Source: Sphingorhabdus sp. SMR4y (GTDB taxonomy: Bacteria; Pseudomonadota; Alphaproteobacteria; Sphingomonadales; Sphingomonadaceae). From it: 64,000 nucleotides of DNA. This document shows positions 27,349 through 35,727 of this stretch, piece by piece. Under the pieces are notes generated by a model. It made no database searches and was not told where the DNA came from. It saw only the letters and a program-made list of their open reading frames with translations. The position numbers and the translations under genes were made by a program. The number at the start of each line of letters is the position of its first letter. Position 1 is the stretch's first letter. The DNA is taken from the NCBI RefSeq assembly GCF_002218195.1, contig NZ_CP022336.1, positions 1,178,001 through 1,242,000 of the forward strand, read 5' to 3'.

Positions 27349-28350
27349 TCAACCGGCGTCGGACTCTGCTCCAGCCGATTGATTGACCAGACCGCGAAAG
27401 GCACGAACGGCAGATCGATTGCCCTTGGTAACTTCAAAAACATCCTCCGCGATCGGCATCTCGACCCCATATTTCTTGGCCAGAGCGATGACCGTCGGAG
27501 CGCTTTTCACCCCCTCGGCGACCATGTGCATATCGGCGATGATTTCATCGATGTGCCGGCCTTTCCCCAACTCTACCCCGACATGGCGATTACGGCTTAG
27601 CGGGCTGGTACATGTTGCGATCATGTCCCCCATGCCGGTAAGGCCGGCAAATGTTTCAGACTTCCCGCCCATGGCAACGCCGAGCCGGGTTATTTCGGCC
27701 AGCCCCCTGGTAATCAATGCCGAACGGGTATTGTCTCCCGCGCCCAGACCATCGCCCATGCCAACCGCGATCGCGATGATATTCTTCAGAACTCCACCCA
27801 GCTCGCACCCCAGCAAGTCGGTATTGGTGTACACGCGGAACAGACCGGAGTGGAAAAGCTGCTGCAACTGTTTGACAATGATTTCGTCTTCCATCGAGAT
27901 CACGCTCGCAGCCGCCTGCCCCGCCATGATTTCACGGGCCAGATTCGGGCCGGTCAGAACGCCTACCGGATGGCCCGGAAGCACTTCCTCTATCACCTCG
28001 GTCATCCGCTTGCTGGTGGACAGTTCCAAGCCCTTGGTCAGGCTGATGACCGGAACCCACGGCCTTAGAAATTGCTTCGCCTCTTCAAGAACCGCGCGGA
28101 AATTACTGGAAGGTATTCCCATCACCAGAACGTCCGCGCCCGACACGGCCTCTCCGATCTCGGACGTCGCCGTCAATGCAGGCGGCAATTTTATCTCGGG
28201 CAGATATTTGCTGTTGCGATGATGGGTGTTGATATCGTTGACGGTTTCAGGGTCACGGGCCCAGATTTTTATTGGCGCATTTCGTGAAACCAGGGAAGCC
28301 ACCGTGGTGCCCCAAGAACCGCCCCCGAGCAATCCAACCTTCAATTCCAT
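27349..28350 (-). CDS. gpsA: NAD(P)-dependent glycerol-3-phosphate dehydrogenase
   Basis: Reduces DHAP to sn-glycerol-3-phosphate, the glycerol backbone of phospholipids and triacylglycerol. 333 residues: GLLGGGSWGTT dinucleotide motif at residue 7, LTGPNLAREI near residue 136, catalytic-region LGGVLKNIIAIAVG near residue 187, and NTRSALITRGLAE. The frame could begin at GTG 28356, but the ATG at 28350 has GGAGG 6 nt upstream. It is the last of seven minus-strand genes for glycerolipid metabolism and lies 60 nt after the hydrolase at 28411. Having the G3P-producing enzyme in the same run as PlsB and PlsC is a sensible pathway grouping. Confidence 0.95.
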   Translation of the reverse strand: MELKVGLLGGGSWGTTVASLVSRNAPIKIWARDPETVNDINTHHRNSKYLPEIKLPPALTATSEIGEAVSGADVLVMGIPSSNFRAVLEEAKQFLRPWVPVISLTKGLELSTSKRMTEVIEEVLPGHPVGVLTGPNLAREIMAGQAAASVISMEDEIIVKQLQQLFHSGLFRVYTNTDLLGCELGGVLKNIIAIAVGMGDGLGAGDNTRSALITRGLAEITRLGVAMGGKSETFAGLTGMGDMIATCTSPLSRNRHVGVELGKGRHIDEIIADMHMVAEGVKSAPTVIALAKKYGVEMPIAEDVFEVTKGNRSAVRAFRGLVNQSAGAESDAG

Positions 28351-28410
28351 AACCACCCTCCATCGACGACTCCTCTAACGGGAACCAGTCTGCGCAAACT
28401 GCAGGGGATT

Positions 28411-29349
28411 TCAGTATTTTGCAAGAAACGCGAGATGATGCCTGGCGGTATCCTTCGGATTTTCGATCATGGGAATATGACCGACATCTTCGAACACCAC
28501 CGATTCAGCATTGGGGATACCGTTTTCCAGCACGTCCACACAACTGACATCAATCAACTGGTCATGACGTCCCCAGATGATGAGCGTTGGTGCTTTTATC
28601 TGCCCGAGCTGGTCATTCAGCGGCTTTACAGTGCCGTCTTCGACCAATGTCCAGAAAATCTTGTCGAGCAATTCGCGATGGACGGCGAAATCCTCGTAGA
28701 AAATCTTGCGGAATTGTCCCGGGACTTTCATCGGTTTGTGGGCGACAAAAGCCATCATTCGCTTCACATCGTCAGGGCTGTGGATCTCCAGCGGATTCTT
28801 GCCGGACTGGGCCTCTTTCTGAAGCTCGCTTTCATTGGCTCCGATGACGCCGGCATTGTTGAACAAGGTCATCGACAGCAAGCGTTCGGGATAGTCCAGC
28901 GCAAAGCGCAGAGCCACAAAACCGCCCATGCTGTTGCCGCCAATATGGCATTTTTCTATGCCCATGGCGTCCAGAAAATCACGCACACGCGCAGCCTGGG
29001 TCACCATGTCATAGTCACGGCCAATATCGCGGATATTCTCTCCAAATCCCGGCAGGTCGGGAGCAATCAAACGATATTTGCCAACAATTTGCGGCGCATA
29101 TATGGCCCAATTGTCCTTGTCGCCGCCAAAGCCGTGCAAAAGCACCAATGGCTCGCCATCGGCCGCTCCCCCTTCGAGATAAGGCCAGACGATGTCATCC
29201 ACTTTGATCGACTTCGCCTTGAGCTTGCCTTTGCGCCGCAAACTGTTCCGCAGAAAGCCATATAATGTCCGTGGGAACAGCACGTAGAGCGCGATCAGCG
29301 ACACCATCAGAAAACCAAGAATGGTCAGGAAGATTTCGACTGTTTCCAC
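28411..29349 (-). CDS. Membrane-anchored alpha/beta hydrolase
   Basis: 312 residues. An N-terminal hydrophobic segment (IFLTILGFLMVSLIALYVLF) anchors it; the hydrolase fold follows with LVLLHGFGGDKDNW (oxyanion HG), nucleophile elbow GNSMGG (Ser near residue 140), LIIWGRHDQLID (acid), and VGHIPMIENP (His). This resembles lipase/esterase or monoacylglycerol-lipase-type enzymes. It starts with GTG at 29349, 1 nt after the stop of the preceding hydrolase, with AGGAG 7 nt upstream. Within the lipid operon it probably hydrolyses an acyl ester; the substrate is unknown. Confidence 0.85.
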   Translation of the reverse strand: METVEIFLTILGFLMVSLIALYVLFPRTLYGFLRNSLRRKGKLKAKSIKVDDIVWPYLEGGAADGEPLVLLHGFGGDKDNWAIYAPQIVGKYRLIAPDLPGFGENIRDIGRDYDMVTQAARVRDFLDAMGIEKCHIGGNSMGGFVALRFALDYPERLLSMTLFNNAGVIGANESELQKEAQSGKNPLEIHSPDDVKRMMAFVAHKPMKVPGQFRKIFYEDFAVHRELLDKIFWTLVEDGTVKPLNDQLGQIKAPTLIIWGRHDQLIDVSCVDVLENGIPNAESVVFEDVGHIPMIENPKDTARHHLAFLAKY

Positions 29350-29350
29350 G

Positions 29351-30214
29351 TTACGCTCCTCTCGTCGCCAGCTGTCTGTCCAGCCAGTCGGTCATGTCGT
29401 TCAACACGATATCCTTTTCCGGCTCGTTGAAAATCTCGTGGAACAGTTCCGGATAGATTTTCAGCTGCTTTTCGGTCGAGGATAAATGGTGATCCAGAAA
29501 TTCCGAACCATCCGCAGCGGCGAGGCTGTCCTTGCCGCCGTGCAGCAGAAGCATTGGCAGCCTTATCCGTCCGGCATTCTCCTGCACCATTGCCATATTG
29601 CCCAGCATTTCCGCCGCGAGCCTTGCTCCCATCTTGCCGTTATAGACGAGCGGGTCGGCAAGATAGTCGGCAACAACCTTCGGATCACGACTGACCCCGT
29701 TCGGATCAAGTTCGAGCACACCGAGCTTTGGAAAGAAGCGGGAAAGAAAGCCGCTTATCGCCTTGAGCGCCGCAGATGGTTCCTCGGCCGCCTTAATCGC
29801 CGGACCGGAAAGCACGCAGGCGGCAAATTTGTCCTGCCCGGCAAGCAGATAGGACGCGCTGATCAGGCCGCCCATGCTATGTCCGACAAGCAGGACCGGC
29901 AATTCTGCGAAATCCTGCTTCGCCTGTGCAAACAGCTGATCCACACCGTCGCGGAACACCGAAAAGTCCGGGACAAAGCCCGGTGTCCCATCCGATTTTC
30001 CGTGCCCCCAGTGATCAAGAGCGTAAACCGCATAGCCCTTGGCCACGCAATGTTCGGCAAAATACTGATAGCGTCCACTATGCTCGGCATAGCCATGCAC
30101 GAGCAAAATGACGGCCTTGGGATCATTGTCCGGCAGCCATTTCTGCCAGAATAATTCCGCTCCGGCACCCTTCGAACCGAGCGCTAGCGTCAGCTTGCCG
30201 TTTTCATGGTTCAA
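29351..30214 (-). CDS. Alpha/beta hydrolase, monoacylglycerol lipase-like
   Basis: 287 residues of the serine aminopeptidase S33/lysophospholipase class: VILLVHGYAEHSGRYQYFA near residue 35, ALDHWGHGKSDG, nucleophile elbow VGHSMGG (Ser about 113), LLLHGGKDSLAA (acid) and LFHEIFNEPE (His). These match bacterial monoglyceride lipases closely. The start is a TTG at 30214 whose last bases overlap the patatin stop (TTGA), with AAAGGA 7 nt before; no in-frame ATG precedes the conserved region, so a TTG start coupled to the upstream gene is the best reading. Role in releasing fatty acid from monoacylglycerol is inferred from family and context. Confidence 0.86.
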   Translation of the reverse strand: MNHENGKLTLALGSKGAGAELFWQKWLPDNDPKAVILLVHGYAEHSGRYQYFAEHCVAKGYAVYALDHWGHGKSDGTPGFVPDFSVFRDGVDQLFAQAKQDFAELPVLLVGHSMGGLISASYLLAGQDKFAACVLSGPAIKAAEEPSAALKAISGFLSRFFPKLGVLELDPNGVSRDPKVVADYLADPLVYNGKMGARLAAEMLGNMAMVQENAGRIRLPMLLLHGGKDSLAAADGSEFLDHHLSSTEKQLKIYPELFHEIFNEPEKDIVLNDMTDWLDRQLATRGA

Positions 30215-31677
30215 GCGATTTTCCTTTTCACTACCAGCTCATGGTCGTGCGCCAGTTCATTTTCATAGGCGAACAAGATCCGGTCCAGCGTCTGACTGAT
30301 CTTGGTCTGGGTCCGGACCATCTCGATTTTGGGCCAGGTGGTGCGCTCGCCGAGCTGGATCAATTCGGAAATATCCTCGACCGGCAGATTGCTCAGCAGC
30401 TTGGTCGGGCTCCAGAACATGGTGGGCCGAATGATATTGATGTCACCGGTGTAATCCTGATTGATCAGCGAGAGCGCCATATTCGCCATACTGTTCAGGC
30501 GCGGAAAATAGGACAAGGGCTTCTGCATGATCTCCACATTGGCGTTGAGCCAGGCCTTCATCGTCGCGGTGGAGGCGTTGCGGATCGATGACAGTGGATT
30601 GCGCGTTTGGCCGACATCCGTGGCGAACGGCGTTGCCAGTGGATTGGCCTGACTGACAATGTGATGATTGACGCCATAAAGCCGTGCCAGCCTTTTCACC
30701 GGCAGATCGTGCGTGACCGAGCCGTCAACCCATTTCCGGTTGGGCAAATAGGGAATCCGCTCGCCACGATGGTCTTTCGCCGCCAGTGTGACCGGCGGAT
30801 AGATGCCCGGAACCGCACAGGACGCCAGGACCGCTTCGCGAATGAAGACATTGGGCGATGCAATGGCGTTGAGCAGCCGCGAGGTCTGGTGTTTTTCCGC
30901 CGGCGCGATGGACACGTTCAGGTGCCGGCCGGTAAGCTCATAGGCTTCCTGAAAGGTAAGGTCCGGCAGCAGGTCTGACAGACGCTGGCGTATCTCGTCG
31001 GCCCGCATCCGGCTGGGACTACCCAGCAGACTTGCAGCATCATCATTTTCGGGGCCCATGATCAAATTTTCCGGTTTGAAAAATGGCGGAATATCCTTGT
31101 CCGTGTGGGTACTGATCAATGCACCAACCACCGAACCGCCACTGGATCCGGACATGATATCGGGCAGCAGTCCCTCCTCCCAGAGCGCCTTGGCCACCCC
31201 GACATGAAAATAGAGATAGGCTCCGGAGCCGCTCATCAGAAAGGCCGAGCGTCCATAGCAATGCTGGGCGCGGCGAAAGAAATCGAGCTTTTCCTCAAAC
31301 GGGATATCCGCAACCTTGTCGCTCGCAAGATATTCCAGCGAATTTGCAATCGCATCGACATAATCCTGGATCAGCTGCTTGGTGCCGAATTTGGCCTTCT
31401 GGTGAAGCCGGGCATGGCCCATCCCGTCCATATTGCCATGTATGCCCTCATTCAGAGCGTATAGCAGCCCGGCATTATCCTGCTCTTTCCATAGCCTGGA
31501 GAGCCGCTTCAGGCGCCGCCTAATGGAAGCGTGATCGAAATGCTTGCTTTCATCCGATCCCTTCCAGATATCGACTCCGGTAGATTTGTCGTGCGCTTTC
31601 GCGGCTTTCGACCATTCGGAATAGCTTTTGGCCTGGGCCATCGCTTTTTCCATTTTCAAAGTCGTGTTCAGGATCAT
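30211..31677 (-). CDS. Patatin-like phospholipase with DUF3336 domain
   Basis: 488 residues. The N-terminal part (YSEWSKAAKAHDKSTG, then RLKRLSRLWKEQDNAGLLYALNEG) is the DUF3336 region found in front of patatin domains of TGL3/4/5-type triacylglycerol lipases. The patatin domain starts near residue 140 with GSGAYLYFHVGVAKAL and nucleophile motif GSSGGS (Ser near 180); the Asp of the dyad is in KWVDGSVTHDLP near residue 315. Yeast homologues hydrolyse triacylglycerol or lysophospholipid at lipid droplets, which fits a gene between WS/DGAT and two hydrolases. The start codon is uncertain: ATGs at 31677, 31653 and 31641 are all possible. Confidence 0.88.
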   Translation of the reverse strand: MILNTTLKMEKAMAQAKSYSEWSKAAKAHDKSTGVDIWKGSDESKHFDHASIRRRLKRLSRLWKEQDNAGLLYALNEGIHGNMDGMGHARLHQKAKFGTKQLIQDYVDAIANSLEYLASDKVADIPFEEKLDFFRRAQHCYGRSAFLMSGSGAYLYFHVGVAKALWEEGLLPDIMSGSSGGSVVGALISTHTDKDIPPFFKPENLIMGPENDDAASLLGSPSRMRADEIRQRLSDLLPDLTFQEAYELTGRHLNVSIAPAEKHQTSRLLNAIASPNVFIREAVLASCAVPGIYPPVTLAAKDHRGERIPYLPNRKWVDGSVTHDLPVKRLARLYGVNHHIVSQANPLATPFATDVGQTRNPLSSIRNASTATMKAWLNANVEIMQKPLSYFPRLNSMANMALSLINQDYTGDINIIRPTMFWSPTKLLSNLPVEDISELIQLGERTTWPKIEMVRTQTKISQTLDRILFAYENELAHDHELVVKRKIA

Positions 31678-31758
31678 ATTGGGTCCACTCTTTCACCAAA
31701 ATTACGCATGGTATCGCGCATCGCCCGTGTATCGTGCGACGTGCAAACAATCCGCTCC

Positions 31759-33339
31759 CTAATTCCTCTTCGATTTGTCGCGACTGACCGGTTTCGGTGC
31801 AACCGTCCTCGGCTTTTTCGCAACCCGTCGATACATCACCGATCCGTCACCGGAATCAGGCTGCTTTTTCGCAGTTTCGCTTGCTTTCTTGGGTTTTTTG
31901 ACAACCTCGCTCGGCTTAGCATCTCGCAATTCATCAAAAGCCTTTTGCAGGCATTCCCTGAAAAACTCAATATCGGGCATGATCTTTCGGTCCGAGATGA
32001 TGCTGAACGAGATTGTCCCGTTATAGCTCGGCGTAGCGATAAACAGTCCCATTCCATGGGCCAGCGGAGCAAGACCATATTGATGGGTCAGCTTGGCTCC
32101 GTTCATATAGAGCTGGATCTGCGGGCCGGGAACATTGGAAACCATGAGATTGCTCATTTTTGGCGCAAACCGTTCATCGGTCAATATCCGCGACACGCCG
32201 GCCATAGTCACACCTGGAATATGTTTCGACAAATCGGTCATGATGCGCGCGCTAAGACCGGACTTTGCCGCCTTGGTTTCGCGGGTCGTATCCCGGATCG
32301 CTGCCAGGCGCTCAATCGGGTCCGCGATATTCGACCAGATCTTGATCGTCATCGCCGATATGTTGGTACCCGGGTTGGATTCTTCACCAGACCGGCTGCG
32401 AGCGTTGACCGGAGCGACAGCCACCAGCGGTTCCTCCGGCAACTCCTTGTGCTTGGTCAGATAGCGGCGCAGAGCCCCGCTGCAAATCGCCAGCACCACA
32501 TCATTGATCGTGGCTTCGGGCGCTTTGAGGCGCATTTTCTTGAGTTCGTCGAGGTCGAATGTTATCGCGTCAAACATCTTATGCGGCGTGACCGCAGCGT
32601 TGAAGCGCGTTTGAGGGACACCGGACTCCGTTTTCTCGGCGCTGCCAGTCAGATTTTTCTGCGCCGATGACAGCAGTGCCGGGGCAAATTTCATCAACGC
32701 CTGAGTTAGCTTGACCGGCGAGGTGACGGTGCTGTTGATCGCACGATTGAGGATTTCTGCGGTGGTCGGAAGAGCATTGGCCGCGATCTTGGTCTTGGGC
32801 AATGGAATGGCGGGAGTCCCATCGGGATCCTTGTCGGAGATTGCAGCAAAGAAATGCGCCCCGGAAACACCGTCGATGGTCGAATGATGGATCCGCGTCA
32901 AAATGGCATAGCTGCCCTTCGCATAGCCCGGAATATTATCAAGCCCTTCCAGCACATACATGTCCCAGAGCGGCCGGTTCATATCCAGCGGCTTGCTGTG
33001 ATGGCGCGCGACATGAATACAAAATTGCCGCCAGTCCCCCGGTTCCGGCAAACGACTGTGCGAAATATGCGCTTCAAGATCAAAATGCTCGTCTTCTACC
33101 CAATAGGGATGATCGATATCCAGCGGCAGGCGGTATAATTTCCGCTTGAACATCGGCGAGATGTCCATCCGCTTGCGCATATGCTCGATAATATCCTTGA
33201 ACCGCACTTTCCCGCCGGGAGCGGTCGAGGGGTCATAGATATAGACAGCCATCACATGCGTGAGATTGGTGGCGGACTGGATATAGAGAAACTGGGCGTC
33301 CTGCGCGCTCAGCTGGTTAATATTGCTCTGCTCGTTCAT
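31759..33339 (-). CDS. Wax ester synthase / diacylglycerol acyltransferase (WS/DGAT)
   Basis: 526 residues from the ATG at 33339, preceded by AAAGGA at 8 nt (the frame opens at 33372). The catalytic motif HHSTIDG stands near residue 138, after the PLWDMYVLEGL (PLW) motif; the C-terminal half has NDVVLAICSGALR and NVPGPQIQLYMNG. The enzyme acylates diacylglycerol or alcohols to give storage lipid. Unusual: the last 50 residues (31759-31912) are a Lys/Pro/Ala/Ser-rich basic tail beyond the family's usual end (KKPKKASETAKK, RRVAKKPRTVAPKP). It lies 25 nt downstream of plsB and 81 nt upstream of the patatin gene. Confidence 0.9.
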   Translation of the reverse strand: MNEQSNINQLSAQDAQFLYIQSATNLTHVMAVYIYDPSTAPGGKVRFKDIIEHMRKRMDISPMFKRKLYRLPLDIDHPYWVEDEHFDLEAHISHSRLPEPGDWRQFCIHVARHHSKPLDMNRPLWDMYVLEGLDNIPGYAKGSYAILTRIHHSTIDGVSGAHFFAAISDKDPDGTPAIPLPKTKIAANALPTTAEILNRAINSTVTSPVKLTQALMKFAPALLSSAQKNLTGSAEKTESGVPQTRFNAAVTPHKMFDAITFDLDELKKMRLKAPEATINDVVLAICSGALRRYLTKHKELPEEPLVAVAPVNARSRSGEESNPGTNISAMTIKIWSNIADPIERLAAIRDTTRETKAAKSGLSARIMTDLSKHIPGVTMAGVSRILTDERFAPKMSNLMVSNVPGPQIQLYMNGAKLTHQYGLAPLAHGMGLFIATPSYNGTISFSIISDRKIMPDIEFFRECLQKAFDELRDAKPSEVVKKPKKASETAKKQPDSGDGSVMYRRVAKKPRTVAPKPVSRDKSKRN

Positions 33340-33364
33340 CAATCGTGTCCTTTCGACAGCGCGA

Positions 33365-35707
33365 TCATTCAAATATCTTGTCGGCCAGAACTAGCAGCTC
33401 GAGCCGGGACTTTTCCATGCGCCGCGACAGCGCTCTGAATTTCCGCAACAATGCCTTGCGTTCTGCTATTGTCTCGGGGGTGGTTTCCCCGGTCAGCCCA
33501 AGTCCCGCCGCCATTCTGAAACCATTCTCAAACAGGATTTTTCCGATCGAAGATTCGCTGGTGATGCGCCGGAGAAGATAGGCCTGCCGACCTTCTTTCA
33601 ATGCTGTTTCCACACAGCTTTTCTTGTCGATGGCATCGCCGGGTTCCAGCCGCGACAGGATATCCAGAACGATAGTATAGGCTTCTACGAAAGGCAGGAA
33701 TACGGCGTGGCCGATCAGCGGCTGAAAGCGGTTGGTAAGACTGGTCAGCTTGACGCCTCCCTCCTCCAGCTTCGCCTCCCAGTTGGGGTCAGCCCGCTGT
33801 AATTCGGCTTTCAAATTCTCGCGATACTGCTGCTTCTCTGGATAGAAAAATTCGAATTTGAAGAGATCGCGAAGCCGGTCGGTTTCTTCCCAGAACACTT
33901 CGGCCGCATTACGGTCGCTGACCTCGCGCGCTTTCAGGACGGATAATTCGATAATCGCCTTGTCGAGAAAATGATGGATGATCGTGTTGCGATAATAGCT
34001 GGCAATCGGATGCTGGGCCGGTTCGATCGCATAGACCAGCGTAGAGCCTTTATCGTAGCGTACGAGCAGACCGTTATTGACCAATGTCTCGATAACACGC
34101 TGGACACCTTCCAGATTTTCATCCGTCAGGTCGTCGCTCATCCGGATATTCCGTTCGCGGGCCCAGCCGACGAGAAAGTTGATCACCGCGCGCAACTCGT
34201 CTTCCGTCATCGCTCGCGGCGCAGTGCCCAGCAGACACAGACACATCAGCGAAGTCAGGGTGAGCGGCGTAGCCCGATTGGCCTGTACCGCGACCTCGAA
34301 CGCCATTTTCGACAGCGCCAGCCGATCATTCGGATTGGGCGCTTTCTTGACCACGACAGGCTCGCCGAAGTCGACATAGACCTTGCCCATCGGCTCGCGA
34401 AGACTGCGGAGATAGCCGATAAACCAGCTCAGGGATTCCGGCTTCTTGATCCTGCCGGTCTGCTCGCTGGCATATTCCTCGACATCGCGGATCAGATCGA
34501 AACTGGTGACCACGGGGATGATATGGACATTTTCGATATCGTTGCTGTGCGCACTGTCCATCACATATTTGAGCAGACCATAGCGCGGCGGCATCAGCTT
34601 GCCGAGCCGGGAGCGTGTGCCTTCAAAGGCCCAGGTCATCGGGAAGCGCTTTTCCAGCAGGTAGCTGACATAATAGCGCAGGACGAGCTTGTAGACCGGA
34701 TTATTCTCGAAACTCCGGCGAATGAAGATGGTGCCGGCACGGCGCAGCATGAAGCCCAGACCGAAAAAGTCCAGATTGATGCCGCCAAACAGATGAATAA
34801 GCGGCAAGTCGTTTTGATAGGCAAGATCGGTAGCGGTCACGCCATCAATATAAGTTTTGTGAGTGAACAATAGCAGCGTCGGATGTTCCCGCATGGTCTG
34901 GCGCAAGCGGGTCAGTTCCTTGCGGTTGAAGACCACCTCGTCATCATAGCCCTGCGACAGCATGAACCGGTCGAGCTTGGCCTTCATGTCAATGAAAAGC
35001 GGGCTCGGTCGTGCGATCAGCTCCCTCATATATTTCGCGGCCTGTTCGTGCAGCTCGGCCTCGCTTTCGCCGCGTTCGGCGGCGAGCTGCGTCATCGCGG
35101 ACCGAAAGCGCGCATCGCTGCGCAGGCCGTCGGCCACATGCCGGGGCACTTTGTAACGCCGTCCGCGCAATCCGCGCTCGGCAATGTCCAGCACCAGACC
35201 GGCCTGACGCACGACAAAGGCTGCAAATTCTTTGTTGTCGGTCTGGTTGTAATCCTTGCTGAGTTCTGCAAAATTCTGCTTCAACTCGCCGATAGTTGCG
35301 GGCTGGCCGATCAGACACTGGGCGCGCCGCTTGTTGCGCAAAAGAATCGACCGGGCGCGAAAGCTTCCGGGATTGCGCGGGTCCCCGAAAATGACGTGGC
35401 GCATTTTGACGGCGCGACTTTTTTCGAAATTGGGAATGCGCCAGGCGATGCGAACGGGGACCACAAGCGTATCCGGACTGTCCTTCAGCTTTTCCTCGAG
35501 ACGCGCCAGCCGCATTTTGGCTCGTTCGTCCGATATCGGCAGGCTCACCCAGTTGAGCGTTTCATCTGCACCAATGCCCGGCATCGAGGTCTGTATCCAG
35601 TTGAGCAGATAGCGCCGCTCGACTCCGTTGCGCGCATCGATGATGAATAATTTGGGGCCTTGCGCCAGCAGCGGGCCGGAACTTGCTATTTGCGCTGCTT
35701 CGTCCAT
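33365..35707 (-). CDS. plsB: Glycerol-3-phosphate 1-O-acyltransferase, PlsB type
   Basis: 780 residues. First acylation of G3P at the membrane. Acyltransferase block I is THKTYID (HX4D) near residue 285, followed by GINLDFFGLGFMLRRAGTIFIRR and block III FEGTRSRLGK near residue 362, in the PlsB (not PlsY) arrangement. The N terminus has an additional roughly 200 residues typical of PlsB. GTG at 35713 opens the frame; ATG at 35707 with GAGGAG 5 nt upstream is preferred. Alphaproteobacteria normally rely on PlsX/PlsY, so a PlsB next to WS/DGAT is likely devoted to storage lipid or is a second entry route. Confidence 0.92.
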   Translation of the reverse strand: MDEAAQIASSGPLLAQGPKLFIIDARNGVERRYLLNWIQTSMPGIGADETLNWVSLPISDERAKMRLARLEEKLKDSPDTLVVPVRIAWRIPNFEKSRAVKMRHVIFGDPRNPGSFRARSILLRNKRRAQCLIGQPATIGELKQNFAELSKDYNQTDNKEFAAFVVRQAGLVLDIAERGLRGRRYKVPRHVADGLRSDARFRSAMTQLAAERGESEAELHEQAAKYMRELIARPSPLFIDMKAKLDRFMLSQGYDDEVVFNRKELTRLRQTMREHPTLLLFTHKTYIDGVTATDLAYQNDLPLIHLFGGINLDFFGLGFMLRRAGTIFIRRSFENNPVYKLVLRYYVSYLLEKRFPMTWAFEGTRSRLGKLMPPRYGLLKYVMDSAHSNDIENVHIIPVVTSFDLIRDVEEYASEQTGRIKKPESLSWFIGYLRSLREPMGKVYVDFGEPVVVKKAPNPNDRLALSKMAFEVAVQANRATPLTLTSLMCLCLLGTAPRAMTEDELRAVINFLVGWARERNIRMSDDLTDENLEGVQRVIETLVNNGLLVRYDKGSTLVYAIEPAQHPIASYYRNTIIHHFLDKAIIELSVLKAREVSDRNAAEVFWEETDRLRDLFKFEFFYPEKQQYRENLKAELQRADPNWEAKLEEGGVKLTSLTNRFQPLIGHAVFLPFVEAYTIVLDILSRLEPGDAIDKKSCVETALKEGRQAYLLRRITSESSIGKILFENGFRMAAGLGLTGETTPETIAERKALLRKFRALSRRMEKSRLELLVLADKIFE

Positions 35708-35727
35708 CCCCACTCCTCGACTGCAGC

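Noticed and set aside
27255-27470. 71-codon minus-strand frame across the gpsA 3' end
   Set aside because: It overlaps gpsA in another frame, has unremarkable composition and no supported start.
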